From positions 1,342,775-1,406,774 of the forward strand of contig NZ_OY781091.1 of assembly GCF_963676275.1 (NCBI RefSeq): a stretch of 64,000 bases of DNA, read 5' to 3'. The number at the start of each line of letters is the position of its first letter. The first letter of the stretch is position 1. The notes under the pieces are model-generated. The model was not told the origin of the DNA. It worked only from the letters and a program-made list of their open reading frames with translations, and ran no database searches. Shown piece after piece: positions 27,598 through 36,719 of this stretch. This DNA comes from an uncultured Cohaesibacter sp. (lineage in GTDB: Bacteria; Pseudomonadota; Alphaproteobacteria; Rhizobiales; Cohaesibacteraceae). Made by a program: the position numbers and the translations under genes.

Positions 27598-27708
27598 ATG
27601 GCAAGAAAAGCAACAGCAAAAACCGCTTCCATTGATGTCGCCAAATATGCCGCGATGATGAGTCTGGGGCTGGTGGCCTACGCTCTGTTCTGGCTGGCTT
27701 TTCTCTAG
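27598..27708 (+). CDS. 36-residue single-span membrane protein
   Basis: An ATG at 27598, with AGGTGG 4 bases upstream, opens a 36-codon frame ending in TAG at 27708. The product has a basic N-terminus (MARKATAKTASIDVAKY) and one hydrophobic helix (about residues 18-36, containing MMSLGLVAYALFWLAFL). The composition and ribosome site look genuine. It is too short for usual gene callers. It is divergent from the PepSY protein gene and followed about 300 bases later by a terminator. Function unknown; an accessory peptide of a membrane complex is one guess. Confidence 0.55.
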   Translation: MARKATAKTASIDVAKYAAMMSLGLVAYALFWLAFL

Positions 27709-28109
27709 AAACCCGAAACGGACGTCAGGAAGCGTGGTGCGTGCGTTAAAAAGCGAACCCTTATCTCTGTCCTGACCATAGCCTGAGGCCATTCCCCATT
27801 CTTTGAGCCATGCGCTCTATCGCTCCAGCCTTGAACCTTTGTCTCAAGTGGAAAACCAGCGTGGCTGCCTGTCAGTGCAATGAAATTGCGCTTGACCGGC
27901 AGGCTGGCAAATTCTATCGTCCGCCCATGAGCAAAAAACTGACCATCGCTGCCGTATCCTATTGGTACCCATCCTTCTAGATGGGTGGTTGGCTTTTGCA
28001 TGCTTAAGACAGACCACCGGGTTCGGTGGTCTTCTTGTATGGAATGTCTGATCTCCGCGCCCGACTGAAAATCGCTCGCCTGAAACTGGCGAGACACGGA
28101 GACAGCAAG
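27709..28109. other. gap between small peptide and GNAT gene
   Basis: About 400 bases with no gene. A 7-bp hairpin (ACCCATC / GATGGGT) lies at 27967-27986 and a strong terminator at 28012-28038. These suggest a transcript, perhaps the 3' part of the 27598 mRNA, ending here. Confidence 0.4.
28012..28038 (+). terminator. intrinsic terminator upstream of GNAT gene
   Basis: An 8-bp stem GACCACCG / CGGTGGTC with a GGTT loop, followed by TTCTTGT on the plus strand. Confidence 0.75.
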
Positions 28110-28631
28110 ATGACCCATTTATCAAAAATCCCCACTTTCACCATCCGGCAAGCGCGTATGGACGATTTCGAGGCCATGGCCCCACTGTGGCGTCAGCTTG
28201 ACGGCTACCATCAGGGCAGAGACCCGCGTCGCTTCCCCGGTACTGAAGAAAAATCCCCGCGCTCTCATGCCTATATTGCTGAAGTGATCCATTGCGCCGA
28301 TCAGGCTCTGCTGGTGGCGGAAAGCTGCCCGACGATAGAAGGGCAGCCGGGAAAGCTCATGGGACTTGCGCTTGTCAGCGTGAAAACCTGCCCTCCGGGA
28401 CCGGTCCATCCGGTTCGGGTTGTCTTTGAGGTGGAAAATCTCATCGTCGATGAAACCAGCAGAAGACAGGGTGTCGCGAAAGCGCTGCTTGGCGCGTCGG
28501 AAAGCTGGGCCCGGCAGAATGGAGCCTGCGAAATGCTGCTCAATGTCTATGCCTTCAACGAAGCAGCCCGGCATTTTTATGAAAGTCTCGGCTTCCAGCC
28601 TCTGCGCATTCAGATGGTGCATGCCCTGTGA
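28110..28631 (+). CDS. GNAT N-acetyltransferase
   Basis: A 173-residue acetyltransferase. The core strand VFEVENLIVDETSRRQGVAKALLGASESWA contains the R-x-x-G-x-A acetyl-CoA loop, followed by the C-terminal GNAT helix NEAARHFYESLGF. The N-terminal part (TIRQARMDDFEAMAPLWRQLDGYH) is typical of the family. The ATG at 28110 follows GGAGACAGCAAG; the longer frame includes terminator sequence and is unlikely. Substrate unknown. Confidence 0.88.
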   Translation: MTHLSKIPTFTIRQARMDDFEAMAPLWRQLDGYHQGRDPRRFPGTEEKSPRSHAYIAEVIHCADQALLVAESCPTIEGQPGKLMGLALVSVKTCPPGPVHPVRVVFEVENLIVDETSRRQGVAKALLGASESWARQNGACEMLLNVYAFNEAARHFYESLGFQPLRIQMVHAL

Positions 28632-28732
28632 TGCCCTTGAAAAGCAATCTGCATGGGATAGGCAAGACAGTCAGCATAAGGTGAGGGCAGGGCATCAAGA
28701 CAAGCCGCTGCCCTGATCCTGTTGCCTGCCAG

Positions 28733-29452
28733 TCAGCTTTGCCCCTTGCGGCCATGGCGCACCAGTGCCTGCAAAAGCAGGCCGATAAAGAGGCCATTGA
28801 GCAGGTGCCAGAGGAAATGGGTGCCAAGCGGGAAGCTGCTGCAAACCGTCATGTCGATGGTGCGGAAAACAATCGATGCAGTGAAGACGATGGCCGCTGC
28901 GAATATCCAGCCACGCGCTGCATGCTTGCGCAGATGCAACGCCAGAGCAAAGCCATAGAGGGCCAGCATGCCCGGCAAATATTGACTGGAGCCGTTGAAA
29001 CCATCACCACCAGCCTCAGAAGCGTCTGTCGCCAGAAGATAGCGTGAAAAGAACCAGAGCACGGCAAAGATGCTCATCAGCGATATTGCATAAATGCGAA
29101 AGGCGCGGACAAGGGATGTCCCCACGATGCGGTAGATGGCCAGAAAGAGATAATAGGCCACGAAGCTCCAGATCGGAATCACATCAGCCAATGAAGACCA
29201 GGCTCGGGCATGGGTGTGAAACAGGAAAGAACCGATGCCGATCAATCCGGCCAGAATGACCGCAATCATGATCAGAACATCGCCTTCAAGCTCGCCATTT
29301 TGTCTCTGCAATCTGTGATTGATCCAGTATCCCCAAAGGGCAGCGAGCAAAAAGGACAGATTTGTGAGCGCGTTGACCGGTTCGGACCAATAGCCGGGGT
29401 CGGTACGTTCGCAATAAATATCAATTGGCAAAAGCAGGGATGCTTCGGGCAT
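28733..29452 (-). CDS. ceramidase-like (CREST superfamily) membrane protein
   Basis: About 239 residues and seven hydrophobic segments. Motifs match the alkaline-ceramidase/CREST family: IDIYCERTDPGYWSEPVNALTN (Glu-Asn start motif), GSFLFHTHARAWSSLADVIP (S-x3-H plus the following Asp) and GTHFLWHLLNG near the C-terminus (H-x3-H). These residues form the zinc site of the family, so hydrolase activity on a lipid amide is plausible. The frame runs on to 29623, but that extension is AT-biased and unlike protein; I prefer the ATG at 29452. Lies convergent with the GNAT gene. Confidence 0.8.
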   Translation of the reverse strand: MPEASLLLPIDIYCERTDPGYWSEPVNALTNLSFLLAALWGYWINHRLQRQNGELEGDVLIMIAVILAGLIGIGSFLFHTHARAWSSLADVIPIWSFVAYYLFLAIYRIVGTSLVRAFRIYAISLMSIFAVLWFFSRYLLATDASEAGGDGFNGSSQYLPGMLALYGFALALHLRKHAARGWIFAAAIVFTASIVFRTIDMTVCSSFPLGTHFLWHLLNGLFIGLLLQALVRHGRKGQS

Positions 29453-30665
29453 AGAGGAAAAAAACCTATTCTGTGGCGAAATCGACGGCGATTGACAGAA
29501 AGTCCTTAATGAAGAGTTAAGTGAATATAGTTTACCAAAAAGCCTAGACAATTCAAAAGCATTTACGTAGGTTTGTGCACTGTATGTTCTTATTTTCAAT
29601 TCCGTGTTCTGGCCGTGATTCATTTGTTTGAAGTTTGTTCTTTCAATGTTCCGGGTAAGATTAAATAGATCAAAAGAATTTTACGCATTGGCTTTACCTT
29701 CAAACTGCCGCGTCTAGGCATTTTTGACAGGTGACATCAGGGCGCTGTTGTCCGGGGGATTGCATCTGTAGAGGCTCGGGCTGGGCGGTGGCATTGGTGG
29801 ATCTGACAGGCGGAAGCAGGCCTTGATTCTGCGCAATACACCCATAGCGCGAGCGTGAAAGAACAGGCCCAAAAAATCCTGCGACAGTTTGATACAATTT
29901 CACGTAATGGCGTTACAAGCCGCCATATTGCTGCGAGAATCAAGGGGTATATTGGTCTGTGCAAGCGGCGGCAAGGGAACACTCTGCCAGCTTGCGAAAC
30001 AAGGGATCTGGTTCTGACAGGACAATGAGGAATTGGCCAAGCAGACAGTCCGCTCCAGCCCGGAACAAGGCTGAAAATCCTATATAATAAGAACCAAAAT
30101 AGCTGGGCTATATTGAAGCACAAATGATCATCCTTATATCCGAATGATAGAGTTTGACAGTGCAGAACCAATTGGCCTTAGAGGAGTTGCAGGAGTGAAA
30201 GCTCCGTTGAAGGTGATTATCATGCGCAACATGCTTTTTCTGACAGCAATCGGCATATTGACCAAGCATCTTTTCAGTCTCGTCATAGAGTTGAAGGATC
30301 GTATTTGCTGAAAAGTGAAGCGGCAAAATAGCTCGCTTCAAATGCGGTTTTAAGTGATTTACAGTAATGAATTCAATATAATAAGTCTTTTACCTTGGCT
30401 ATTGAGCATCAACTGGTCACAGATCACAAAATAGTGTAGACATATGATGCTGCCGGATAGTCTTTAGAATTCAACTATTTTGAGTTGTATTTTCCCGCTT
30501 GGAGAAGACTATTTATATTTCTGACAATGTCTATGCGTTTCAATTCCTGTTATAGAAACAATCAGAAACAAAAATCTGCTGAAATCTGCGAAAAAGCAGA
30601 AGGTTTCTTTGATTTTTCGGCGATGAGTCGCCAAACATGAGACTACTTAAACCAGAAGAAACGCC
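29453..30665. other. 1.2-kb gene-poor region upstream of the two-component system
   Basis: No recognisable gene. Both ends are AT-rich; the middle (29740-30060) has higher G+C and could be a decayed gene, but no frame gives a coherent product: the longest, leftward 29737-30171, is Trp/Arg/Pro-rich without family features. The response-regulator promoter should be near 30500-30650. No tRNA or intrinsic terminator was seen. Confidence 0.4.
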
Positions 30666-31397
30666 ATGCAGAACACAACGCACATATTGGTCGTCGAAGA
30701 TGACACCGAAATTCAATCGCTGCTCGCAGCCCTTTTGCAGCGGAACGGCTGGACAGCTTCGCTGGCCTCCAATGGGCGCGAAGCTGATGCCATTATGGCT
30801 CGCAGCTGTATTGACCTGATCCTTCTTGATGTGATGCTCCCCGGAGAAGACGGATTGAGCATCTGTTCGAGAATTCGTTCCGTTTCAACAATCCCCATTC
30901 TTATTCTCTCCGCTAAGGGAGAGGATATCGACCGCGTAGTCGGCCTCGAGCTGGGGGCTGATGATTATATGTCCAAGCCATTCAATCCCCGCGAGCTTGA
31001 GGCAAGGATCAAGGCCATGCTGCGCAGAAGCCGCATGGCAATCAAGGACAGCCGCATGCAGGCTCCAATTCTCTATTTCGGAGGAAAATGGCAGCTTGAT
31101 ATCAGAAAGCGGGAGCTGACTGATTACAAGGGGGTGCAGACCCATCTGACACCCGCCGAATTTGATCTTCTGAGAGTCTTTTGTGAGCGCCCCGGCCTGA
31201 CATTGACCCGCGAACAGCTGATCGAACTGACCCAGGGCCCCAATTCCGGAGCAACCGAGCGCAGCATTGATATTCTGATCTCACGTTTGCGGCGCAAGCT
31301 GGAAAGTGGTGAAGACGGCCAGAAGCTGATCCATACAGTGCGCTCGGGCGGTTATGAATTCATCGCCGAGGTCCACGAACAACGCGAGCCTGTATGA
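30666..31397 (+). CDS. OmpR-family response regulator
   Basis: A 243-residue regulator. The receiver has Asp12-Asp13, phospho-acceptor Asp55 in LILLDVMLPGEDG, Ser82 and Lys104 in DDYMSKPFNPRE. The C-terminal winged helix includes LTPAEFDLLRVFCERPGLTLTREQLIE and RSIDILISRLRRKL, then the IHTVRSGGYEF wing. The next gene, a sensor kinase, overlaps by 4 bases (ATGA at 31394-31397), so they form a two-component pair. The closest resemblance is to OmpR/EnvZ-type envelope regulators of alphaproteobacteria. The stimulus is not known. Confidence 0.92.
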   Translation: MQNTTHILVVEDDTEIQSLLAALLQRNGWTASLASNGREADAIMARSCIDLILLDVMLPGEDGLSICSRIRSVSTIPILILSAKGEDIDRVVGLELGADDYMSKPFNPRELEARIKAMLRRSRMAIKDSRMQAPILYFGGKWQLDIRKRELTDYKGVQTHLTPAEFDLLRVFCERPGLTLTREQLIELTQGPNSGATERSIDILISRLRRKLESGEDGQKLIHTVRSGGYEFIAEVHEQREPV

Positions 31398-32803
31398 GAA
31401 AAACACGCTGGTTTGGCTTTCTTAACTCCATTGCCGGGCAATTGCTGATCTTGCTGATTCTGGCAATGGCTCTGTTCATGACGGGAATCTATATCTCGGT
31501 GCGAGCGGCGCGCAATATACCGCTGGCACCACCCGTCATGCTGTTTACCGAACGCCAGATCGGCATTGCCGAAGCCCTTGCCCAATTGCCGGCGCAGGAT
31601 GTGCCTTCCTATATGGAAAGGCTCGGGGCGCTTCATCCCAATGTCTCCTATCAACATCTTGCTGCCACAGCGCCTGAAATCCGCGACCTTACATGGGTAA
31701 CCCGCAATCAGGCGCTGAACGACCCTGCTTTCGATGGGGCATTCTCCGGAGGCCGGGAAGGGCCCGGTGAAGCTGATGGAAAGGGTGGCCCACCGCCATT
31801 CCTGTCCAATCCGCAAACCGTCTCCACGCCGATTGCGCGCAAGCTGGAGCGGCTTGGAGACAATATGCTTCATGTCACGGTTTTCTCGCGTATGCCTGAT
31901 GAGAGCGTCATCAGCGCGAGTATTGATACCCGTCTTGAAGAGCCGCCCAATCACATGCTCGAGAATATTGTGGTCTTCACCATCGTATGCATGTCGCTAT
32001 TGCTGCTCTGGGCGATCATATTCCTGATCCGGCCTTTGCGCAGACTGGCCCATGCAACCAACAATATCGCCAAGGAAAATGCAAAGCCGCTAAAGGCAGA
32101 TATTGCCGGACCGACAGAATTGCGTGTTGCGGCGATGGCCCTGAACAAGATGCAGGATCGCATTCATCACCTGATTGATGACAGGACGCGCATGCTGGCG
32201 GCCGTGGGGCATGATTTGCGCACCCCGGTGACGCGCCTGCGCCTGAGGGCAGATACCGTTGAACCGGAAGATCTGCGACTGGCCTTCCTGCGCGATCTCA
32301 ACATGATGGACGGCCTGCTCAAGCGCCTGATGACCTATTTCAGCAAGGGCCAGATTGAAGAAGAACCGGTGCGGCTTGAATTGAGCAGTCTGGTCGACAG
32401 TCTTGTCTGCGAATGGAGCGACGCGGGCGAAGCGGTTGAAATGACCGAATATACCAATCTGACCATATCGGCTCGCCCCAATGACCTGATGCGCATGGTG
32501 GACAATCTCATCGACAATGCCGTCAAATATGCTGGTGGTTGCTCAGTGTCTGTGACACGAGAAGAGGATCACGCCTGCCTTAGGGTGATTGATCACGGCC
32601 CGGGGATACCGCAAGAGGAAAAACTGGCATTGCAGGAGCCTTTTGCCCGCGGCGACAAGGCGCGCACCATGAATGACACGTCCGGCTTCGGACTTGGTCT
32701 GGCGATTGCCCGCAAGGCGGCCGAAATGCATGGTGCCACGCTGGAGCTGGCCGATACCGATGGTGGCGGTCTGACCGTCGAGGTGCGCTTCGCGCTGGTC
32801 TAG
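31394..32803 (+). CDS. sensor histidine kinase (EnvZ-like)
   Basis: A 469-residue inner-membrane kinase. Membrane segments at 12-33 and about 191-213 enclose a periplasmic domain of about 155 residues with a Gly/Pro-rich loop (118-136). A HAMP region follows (IRPLRRLAHATNNIAKENAKPL). The H-box is AVGHDLRTPVTRLRLRAD with His273. The ATPase part has NLIDNAVKYAGG (N-box), DHGPGIP and GFGLGLAIARKAAEMHG. Cotranscribed and translationally coupled with the response regulator. Signal unknown. Confidence 0.92.
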   Translation: MRKTRWFGFLNSIAGQLLILLILAMALFMTGIYISVRAARNIPLAPPVMLFTERQIGIAEALAQLPAQDVPSYMERLGALHPNVSYQHLAATAPEIRDLTWVTRNQALNDPAFDGAFSGGREGPGEADGKGGPPPFLSNPQTVSTPIARKLERLGDNMLHVTVFSRMPDESVISASIDTRLEEPPNHMLENIVVFTIVCMSLLLLWAIIFLIRPLRRLAHATNNIAKENAKPLKADIAGPTELRVAAMALNKMQDRIHHLIDDRTRMLAAVGHDLRTPVTRLRLRADTVEPEDLRLAFLRDLNMMDGLLKRLMTYFSKGQIEEEPVRLELSSLVDSLVCEWSDAGEAVEMTEYTNLTISARPNDLMRMVDNLIDNAVKYAGGCSVSVTREEDHACLRVIDHGPGIPQEEKLALQEPFARGDKARTMNDTSGFGLGLAIARKAAEMHGATLELADTDGGGLTVEVRFALV

Positions 32804-32870
32804 TCCGTAACGGTTCTTTCTTGTCCTGTCCGGCTCTGCTCCGTCCAGCCTCTTTGCGCTGTAGCTCAGC

Positions 32871-33338
32871 TCAGACTTCCAGCTTGCCTGTATGCTTGAC
32901 CGCCCGCAATGTCAGGGTGGAATTGACCCGGACCACGCCGGGCAGATTGGTCAGGATATCATGATGGATGCGCTCCAGATCGGCCGCATTGCGATAGATG
33001 ACGCGCAACAGATAATCATATTGCCCGGCCAGCAGATAGCAGTCCTGTATCTCGTTGATATCCTTGATTGCCCGCTCGAAACGGGCAAGAGACTCGCGGC
33101 CCTGTCCATCCAGAGTGACAAACACGAAGGCGGCGCCTGACATGCCGCAGGCCTTCATGTTCAATTGCATGTGATAGCCTGAAACCAGACCGCTTTCTTC
33201 CAGCTGCTTGACCCGCCGCAGACAGGCCGAAGGCGACAGATTGACCTTCTCGGCCAGCTCGGCGTTGCTCAACCGTCCGTTATCCTGAAGCAGGTTGAGA
33301 ATCTGGCGGTCGCGTTTGTCTAACTGATCTAGGTTCAT
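32871..33338 (-). CDS. Lrp/AsnC-family regulator (probable ald regulator)
   Basis: A 155-residue Lrp/AsnC protein. The helix-turn-helix reads LDKRDRQILNLLQDNGRLSNAELAEKVNLSPSACLRRVKQLEESG. The C-terminal RAM ligand domain contains CYLLAGQYDYLLRVI and the closing segment VVRVNSTLTLRAVKH. The ATG at 33338 gives the standard family length; the longer frame to 33560 runs across the shared promoter region. It is divergent from alanine dehydrogenase, the usual arrangement for AldR-like activators that respond to alanine. Confidence 0.92.
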   Translation of the reverse strand: MNLDQLDKRDRQILNLLQDNGRLSNAELAEKVNLSPSACLRRVKQLEESGLVSGYHMQLNMKACGMSGAAFVFVTLDGQGRESLARFERAIKDINEIQDCYLLAGQYDYLLRVIYRNAADLERIHHDILTNLPGVVRVNSTLTLRAVKHTGKLEV

Positions 33339-33559
33339 GAAATTCGATCTTTCTTGAAATTTGTGAAATAATATGCGAAAAAATACCGTGAATACAAGCG
33401 CATTTCGCGGCACATTGCGCATATTTTGCGTCATCATTGATATGTTATTCGAATTCCCCAAAAGCGTCCTGCAAGGCGATGTAACAGGCATTCTAAAGGC
33501 CGTCACATCAACAACAAAAAGACGCATTGGCTGCAATAGACCCCACGGAGAACTCAACA
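33339..33559. promoter_or_regulatory. lrp-like / ald divergent promoter region
   Basis: This 221-base gap holds several copies of a motif around TTTCGC or GCGAAA: ATGCGAAAAAAT (33373-33384), CATTTCGCGG (33401-33410) and TTGCGCATATTTTGCGTC (33415-33432). Lrp-type proteins bind such spaced, loosely palindromic sites. These are candidate operators shared by both genes. Confidence 0.4.
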
Positions 33560-34678
33560 ATGCTTATCGGATGCCCCAAAGAGATCAAAGACCATGAAGA
33601 CCGCGTTGGTCTGGTCCCTTCTTCTGTTCTGGAACTGGTCGCCAATGGCCATGAAGTCCTGATTGAAACCAATGCCGGTGCCGGTATTGGCTGTTCTGAT
33701 GATGACTATGTCGCAGCAGGCGCGAAAATCGCCGCCACTGCCGACGAAATCTTCGCCAAGGCCGAAATGGTCGTAAAGGTTAAAGAGCCTCTCGCTGTTG
33801 AGCGCGCAAAGCTGCGCCCCGGTCAGTTGCTTTTCACCTATCTTCATCTGGCTCCCGATGCCGCCCAGACCGCCGATCTGGTCAAGTCCGGCGCGACCTG
33901 CATTGCCTATGAAACCGTGACTTCTCCCACCGGCGCATTGCCGCTTCTCTTCCCGATGTCCGAAGTTGCCGGTCGTCTGGCCCCTCAGGTTGGCGCGCAG
34001 GCTCTGGAAAATAACGGTGGTGGCATGGGCATTCTGCTCGGTGGCGTACCGGGTGTTGATCCCGCTGAAGTCGTCATCATCGGCGCTGGCGTTTCCGGCT
34101 CCAACGCTGCCCGCGTTGCCCTTGGCATGGGAGCAAGCGTCACCATGGTTGATAGCAACACCAACGCGCTGCGTGCCGCCGTTGACCGCTTCGGCACCGC
34201 CATCAAGACCGTCTATTCCAACAAGGGCAACATCGCGCGCCTCGTTGCCAAGGCCGACCTTGTCATCGGTACCGTACTGATCCCGGGTGCTGAGACCCCC
34301 AAACTGGTCACTGCCGAAATGATCAAGTCCATGCGTCCCGGCTCTGCCGTGGTGGACGTGGCCATCGATCAGGGCGGCTGCTTTGAAACCTCCAAGGCAA
34401 CCACTCATTCCGACCCGACCTATGTGGTTGATGGTGTCGTGCATTATTGCGTCGCCAACATGCCCGGCTGCGTTGCCCGTACCTCCACTTTCGCCCTTAA
34501 CAATGCCACCCTGCCTTTCGCATTGGCTCTGGCCAACAAGGGGTGGGAGCAGGCTTGCAAGGATGATCCATATCTGCGCACCGGCCTCAATGTGCATGAC
34601 GGCAAGGTTACCTATCAAGCCGTCGCCAAGGCGCTCGGCTATGATTTCACCTCTCCTGAGAGCATTCTCGGGCTCTGA
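33560..34678 (+). CDS. ald: alanine dehydrogenase
   Basis: Interconverts L-alanine and pyruvate plus ammonia with NAD. The 372-residue protein starts MLIGCPKEIKDHEDRVG, as usual for the family. Active-site Lys in VVKVKEPL (about 74) and His in FTYLHLAPD (about 95) are present, as are the NAD loop VVIIGAGVSGSNAARVALGMGA and the VVDVAIDQGGCFETS segment. It has its own terminator at 34735-34768 and a divergent Lrp-like regulator. Confidence 0.96.
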   Translation: MLIGCPKEIKDHEDRVGLVPSSVLELVANGHEVLIETNAGAGIGCSDDDYVAAGAKIAATADEIFAKAEMVVKVKEPLAVERAKLRPGQLLFTYLHLAPDAAQTADLVKSGATCIAYETVTSPTGALPLLFPMSEVAGRLAPQVGAQALENNGGGMGILLGGVPGVDPAEVVIIGAGVSGSNAARVALGMGASVTMVDSNTNALRAAVDRFGTAIKTVYSNKGNIARLVAKADLVIGTVLIPGAETPKLVTAEMIKSMRPGSAVVDVAIDQGGCFETSKATTHSDPTYVVDGVVHYCVANMPGCVARTSTFALNNATLPFALALANKGWEQACKDDPYLRTGLNVHDGKVTYQAVAKALGYDFTSPESILGL

Positions 34679-34734
34679 GGCCGGATTGCACCGTGCGAAT
34701 GCCTGAGAGCGTTCCCCGGTTACCAGAATAAGAA

Positions 34735-34768
34735 AAACGCCCGATCATCAAGAGATGGTCGGGCGTTT
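34735..34768. terminator. bidirectional terminator between ald and SRPBCC gene
   Basis: A 15-bp stem (AAACGCCCGATCATC / GATGGTCGGGCGTTT, one G-U pair) with an AAGA loop and T-rich tails on both strands, between convergent genes. Confidence 0.9.
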
Positions 34769-34820
34769 CTTATGGAAACTAATCATCTGTCTTTCAGGCC
34801 TGGGCAGCAGTCTTGCGCCA

Positions 34821-35300
34821 TCATGCGCGGCGCAAATAGCGGGATTTCTCGCAGCAATGGGCATAATGGAAGACGAAAATCTCGTCCCAGCCCTTGTCAT
34901 AGCCATCGCGCATCATCGAAGCCAATGCGCCGAAGCAATCCCAGCCACCATGCACCAGCTTGACCAATGTGCGCTCGGGGGCCATCAAGATGAAGCTGAC
35001 AACGAGCTGGGTTGAATGGTCCAGTGGCTGGCCCATATGAAAATTGATCGCCAGCGAATTGGGTTCGTCGCAATCGGTAAAATTGCCCCAGACATGGCGG
35101 GTATCGTCGGAGGCTATTTCGATGATTGCACCACCCGGCACCGGATCTGTTTCCAGCGCCTTGGCTGCAACCCCGGTGCTGTGGATCGAAATGGACCGCG
35201 TGTCCAGTGGCCACCAACTGCCCATCCCCACGGAAAACAGGCGATAGGCCGTTAGGATGTCGGTCGGCACCTCAATCACTTTTACGATCGGCTTATACAT
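34821..35300 (-). CDS. SRPBCC-family protein
   Basis: A 159-residue protein resembling AHSA1/START-like lipid- or ligand-binding folds: VKVIEVPTDILTAYRLFSVGMGSWWP at the start, HVWGNFTDCDEPNSLAINFHMG in the middle, TLVKLVHGGWDCFG and a long C-terminal helix (SMMRDGYDKGWDEIFVFHY). No catalytic site is known for these. Convergent with ald. Function unknown. Confidence 0.8.
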   Translation of the reverse strand: MYKPIVKVIEVPTDILTAYRLFSVGMGSWWPLDTRSISIHSTGVAAKALETDPVPGGAIIEIASDDTRHVWGNFTDCDEPNSLAINFHMGQPLDHSTQLVVSFILMAPERTLVKLVHGGWDCFGALASMMRDGYDKGWDEIFVFHYAHCCEKSRYLRRA

Positions 35301-35607
35301 GGCTCAATCCTGATCATGTCGGCCGTGGATCCAGTTGAAAGCTGGCTTTGATCCGACGGTCGACCAAAACGGAAAACGTTTGCTCTTTGTTGTTTGCTGG
35401 GTGATTGCTCTCTCAAATCACATCAAACAGGATAAAGATCTGGCCGTCGCCGCACAAGGCATCCTTGGTAGGATAAGCCATCGGTAAAAGTGCAACCGAC
35501 TGTTTCAATAGAGCGAATTCCTGCTGTAAAGATGGACTTCCCGGGCGCGACCTGCGCAAGGAAGCTTGAGGTGAGACAGGAGCTCCAAAAGCCGCGTTCG
35601 ATGGGTG
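35301..35607. other. gap between SRPBCC gene and first DUF454-like gene
   Basis: About 305 bases with short frames on both strands but nothing recognisable. The SRPBCC promoter is expected at its left end. Confidence 0.35.
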
Positions 35608-35925
35608 TCACCGCTGTTCGGGTGGCGTTCCTTGTTTCTTCTGACGATGGCGTGTCATCAGCGGGCGTGTCGTTTTGAGCACACGGCCGATGCTGCGCCC
35701 GGCGCGTTCTTCCAGCCAGACGACGCCATGATCAAGCCAATCGACCTGCTTGCGCAGACGCCTTATGGCATTGCGCCCGACGCGGCTGTTGGCGATGACG
35801 AGAAAGCTACCCAGCGCCAGCAATGGAACGCCCGTAGGGATCGGCAGCCATATGGTTGCCAGACCAGCCAGCAGGCACAGAAAGGCGAAGCCCATGATCG
35901 CCCATTGCCTGAGATTTGAGATCAC
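35608..35925 (-). CDS. small membrane protein, DUF454/PGPGW-like (copy 1)
   Basis: A 105-residue protein with two close hydrophobic segments (about 8-27 and 30-46, containing FLCLLAGLATIWLPIPTG and LLALGSFLVIANS) followed by a basic, helical tail (RNAIRRLRKQVDWLDHG, then RVLKTTRPL). It is clearly related to the protein at 36195-36500, sharing the G-x-x-W-x-P-x-P turn, the FLxIAxSRxGR motif and the VLKTTxPL end. Probably YbaN/PGPGW-type inner-membrane protein; function unknown. Confidence 0.7.
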   Translation of the reverse strand: MISNLRQWAIMGFAFLCLLAGLATIWLPIPTGVPLLALGSFLVIANSRVGRNAIRRLRKQVDWLDHGVVWLEERAGRSIGRVLKTTRPLMTRHRQKKQGTPPEQR

Positions 35926-36194
35926 TGCCTTCTGCTCCCTGAGGATGGCTGCTAACGAGGCCCACCGAGAAACCTCCGGACCGATTGAAGCAGTTCAAGA
36001 GATCCGTGTTACAAGCCTGTAATGACACCTGATTTGCAATCCATTAAGCCCCATCTGTGACAGCTTGAAGACAGCACCAGCGACAGGGCGAGGCCTCGCA
36101 CAGCTGTATCGGAAACGCGGGGAGGGCCGTCGCTGTTTTTGAAAAATCCCGATTGGACAAGCTTTCTGGCTGCGGTAAAGGTCCGGCGCGGCGG

Positions 36195-36500
36195 TTATAT
36201 GTCGAGATTTTTGGAACTGTGACGCAGGCGCGATTCCAGCGGCTGGGTGGTTTTGAGCACGCGAACCATCTTGGCCTTGCTGCGGCCTTCAAACCAGCGC
36301 ATCTGCCGGTCAATAAGGTCAAACCGGCGTCTGACACCGCGCACCAGAGCGCGCCCCCGCCGACTATATGCGATCAGCAGGAAGGTGGCAAAGGTCATCA
36401 GAATCGCACCGATAGGCACCGGCGTCCACACGGATCCCAATCCAACAAGAAACAGCATGATAGCGAAGGCGATGATCAGCCATCGCTTAATATGGACCAT
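36195..36500 (-). CDS. small membrane protein, DUF454/PGPGW-like (copy 2)
   Basis: A 101-residue paralogue of the neighbouring gene. It has the same two-helix hairpin (IIAFAIMLFLVGLGSVWTPVP and ILMTFATFLLIAYSRRGR) and the same tail motif (MVRVLKTTQPLESRLR). It lies 269 bases upstream of copy 1 on the same strand, so the pair looks like an old tandem duplication. Function unknown. Confidence 0.7.
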   Translation of the reverse strand: MVHIKRWLIIAFAIMLFLVGLGSVWTPVPIGAILMTFATFLLIAYSRRGRALVRGVRRRFDLIDRQMRWFEGRSKAKMVRVLKTTQPLESRLRHSSKNLDI

Positions 36501-36719
36501 CTATTGGCGACCCTTCCTGCTTATCCTGAGCCAGACTGCACCCGGGATATGACTTTCCCTGCAATATCTAGTCAGCTTCTTGGCAAGATCAAGTCGCTTC
36601 ATGCCAAAAGCAGAATTTATACAGACCGGTAACGGATCTCGTGAGCGACAAAACAGCCTGCCCCGCATTCGCGCTTCACAGGCTTGCCCTTTTTTTACGG
36701 CCCGATTGGCTTGGTGAAA

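Noticed and set aside
29737..30171. 144-codon leftward frame in the gap before the two-component system
   Set aside because: No ribosome site, no family similarity, and Trp/Cys/Arg-rich composition.
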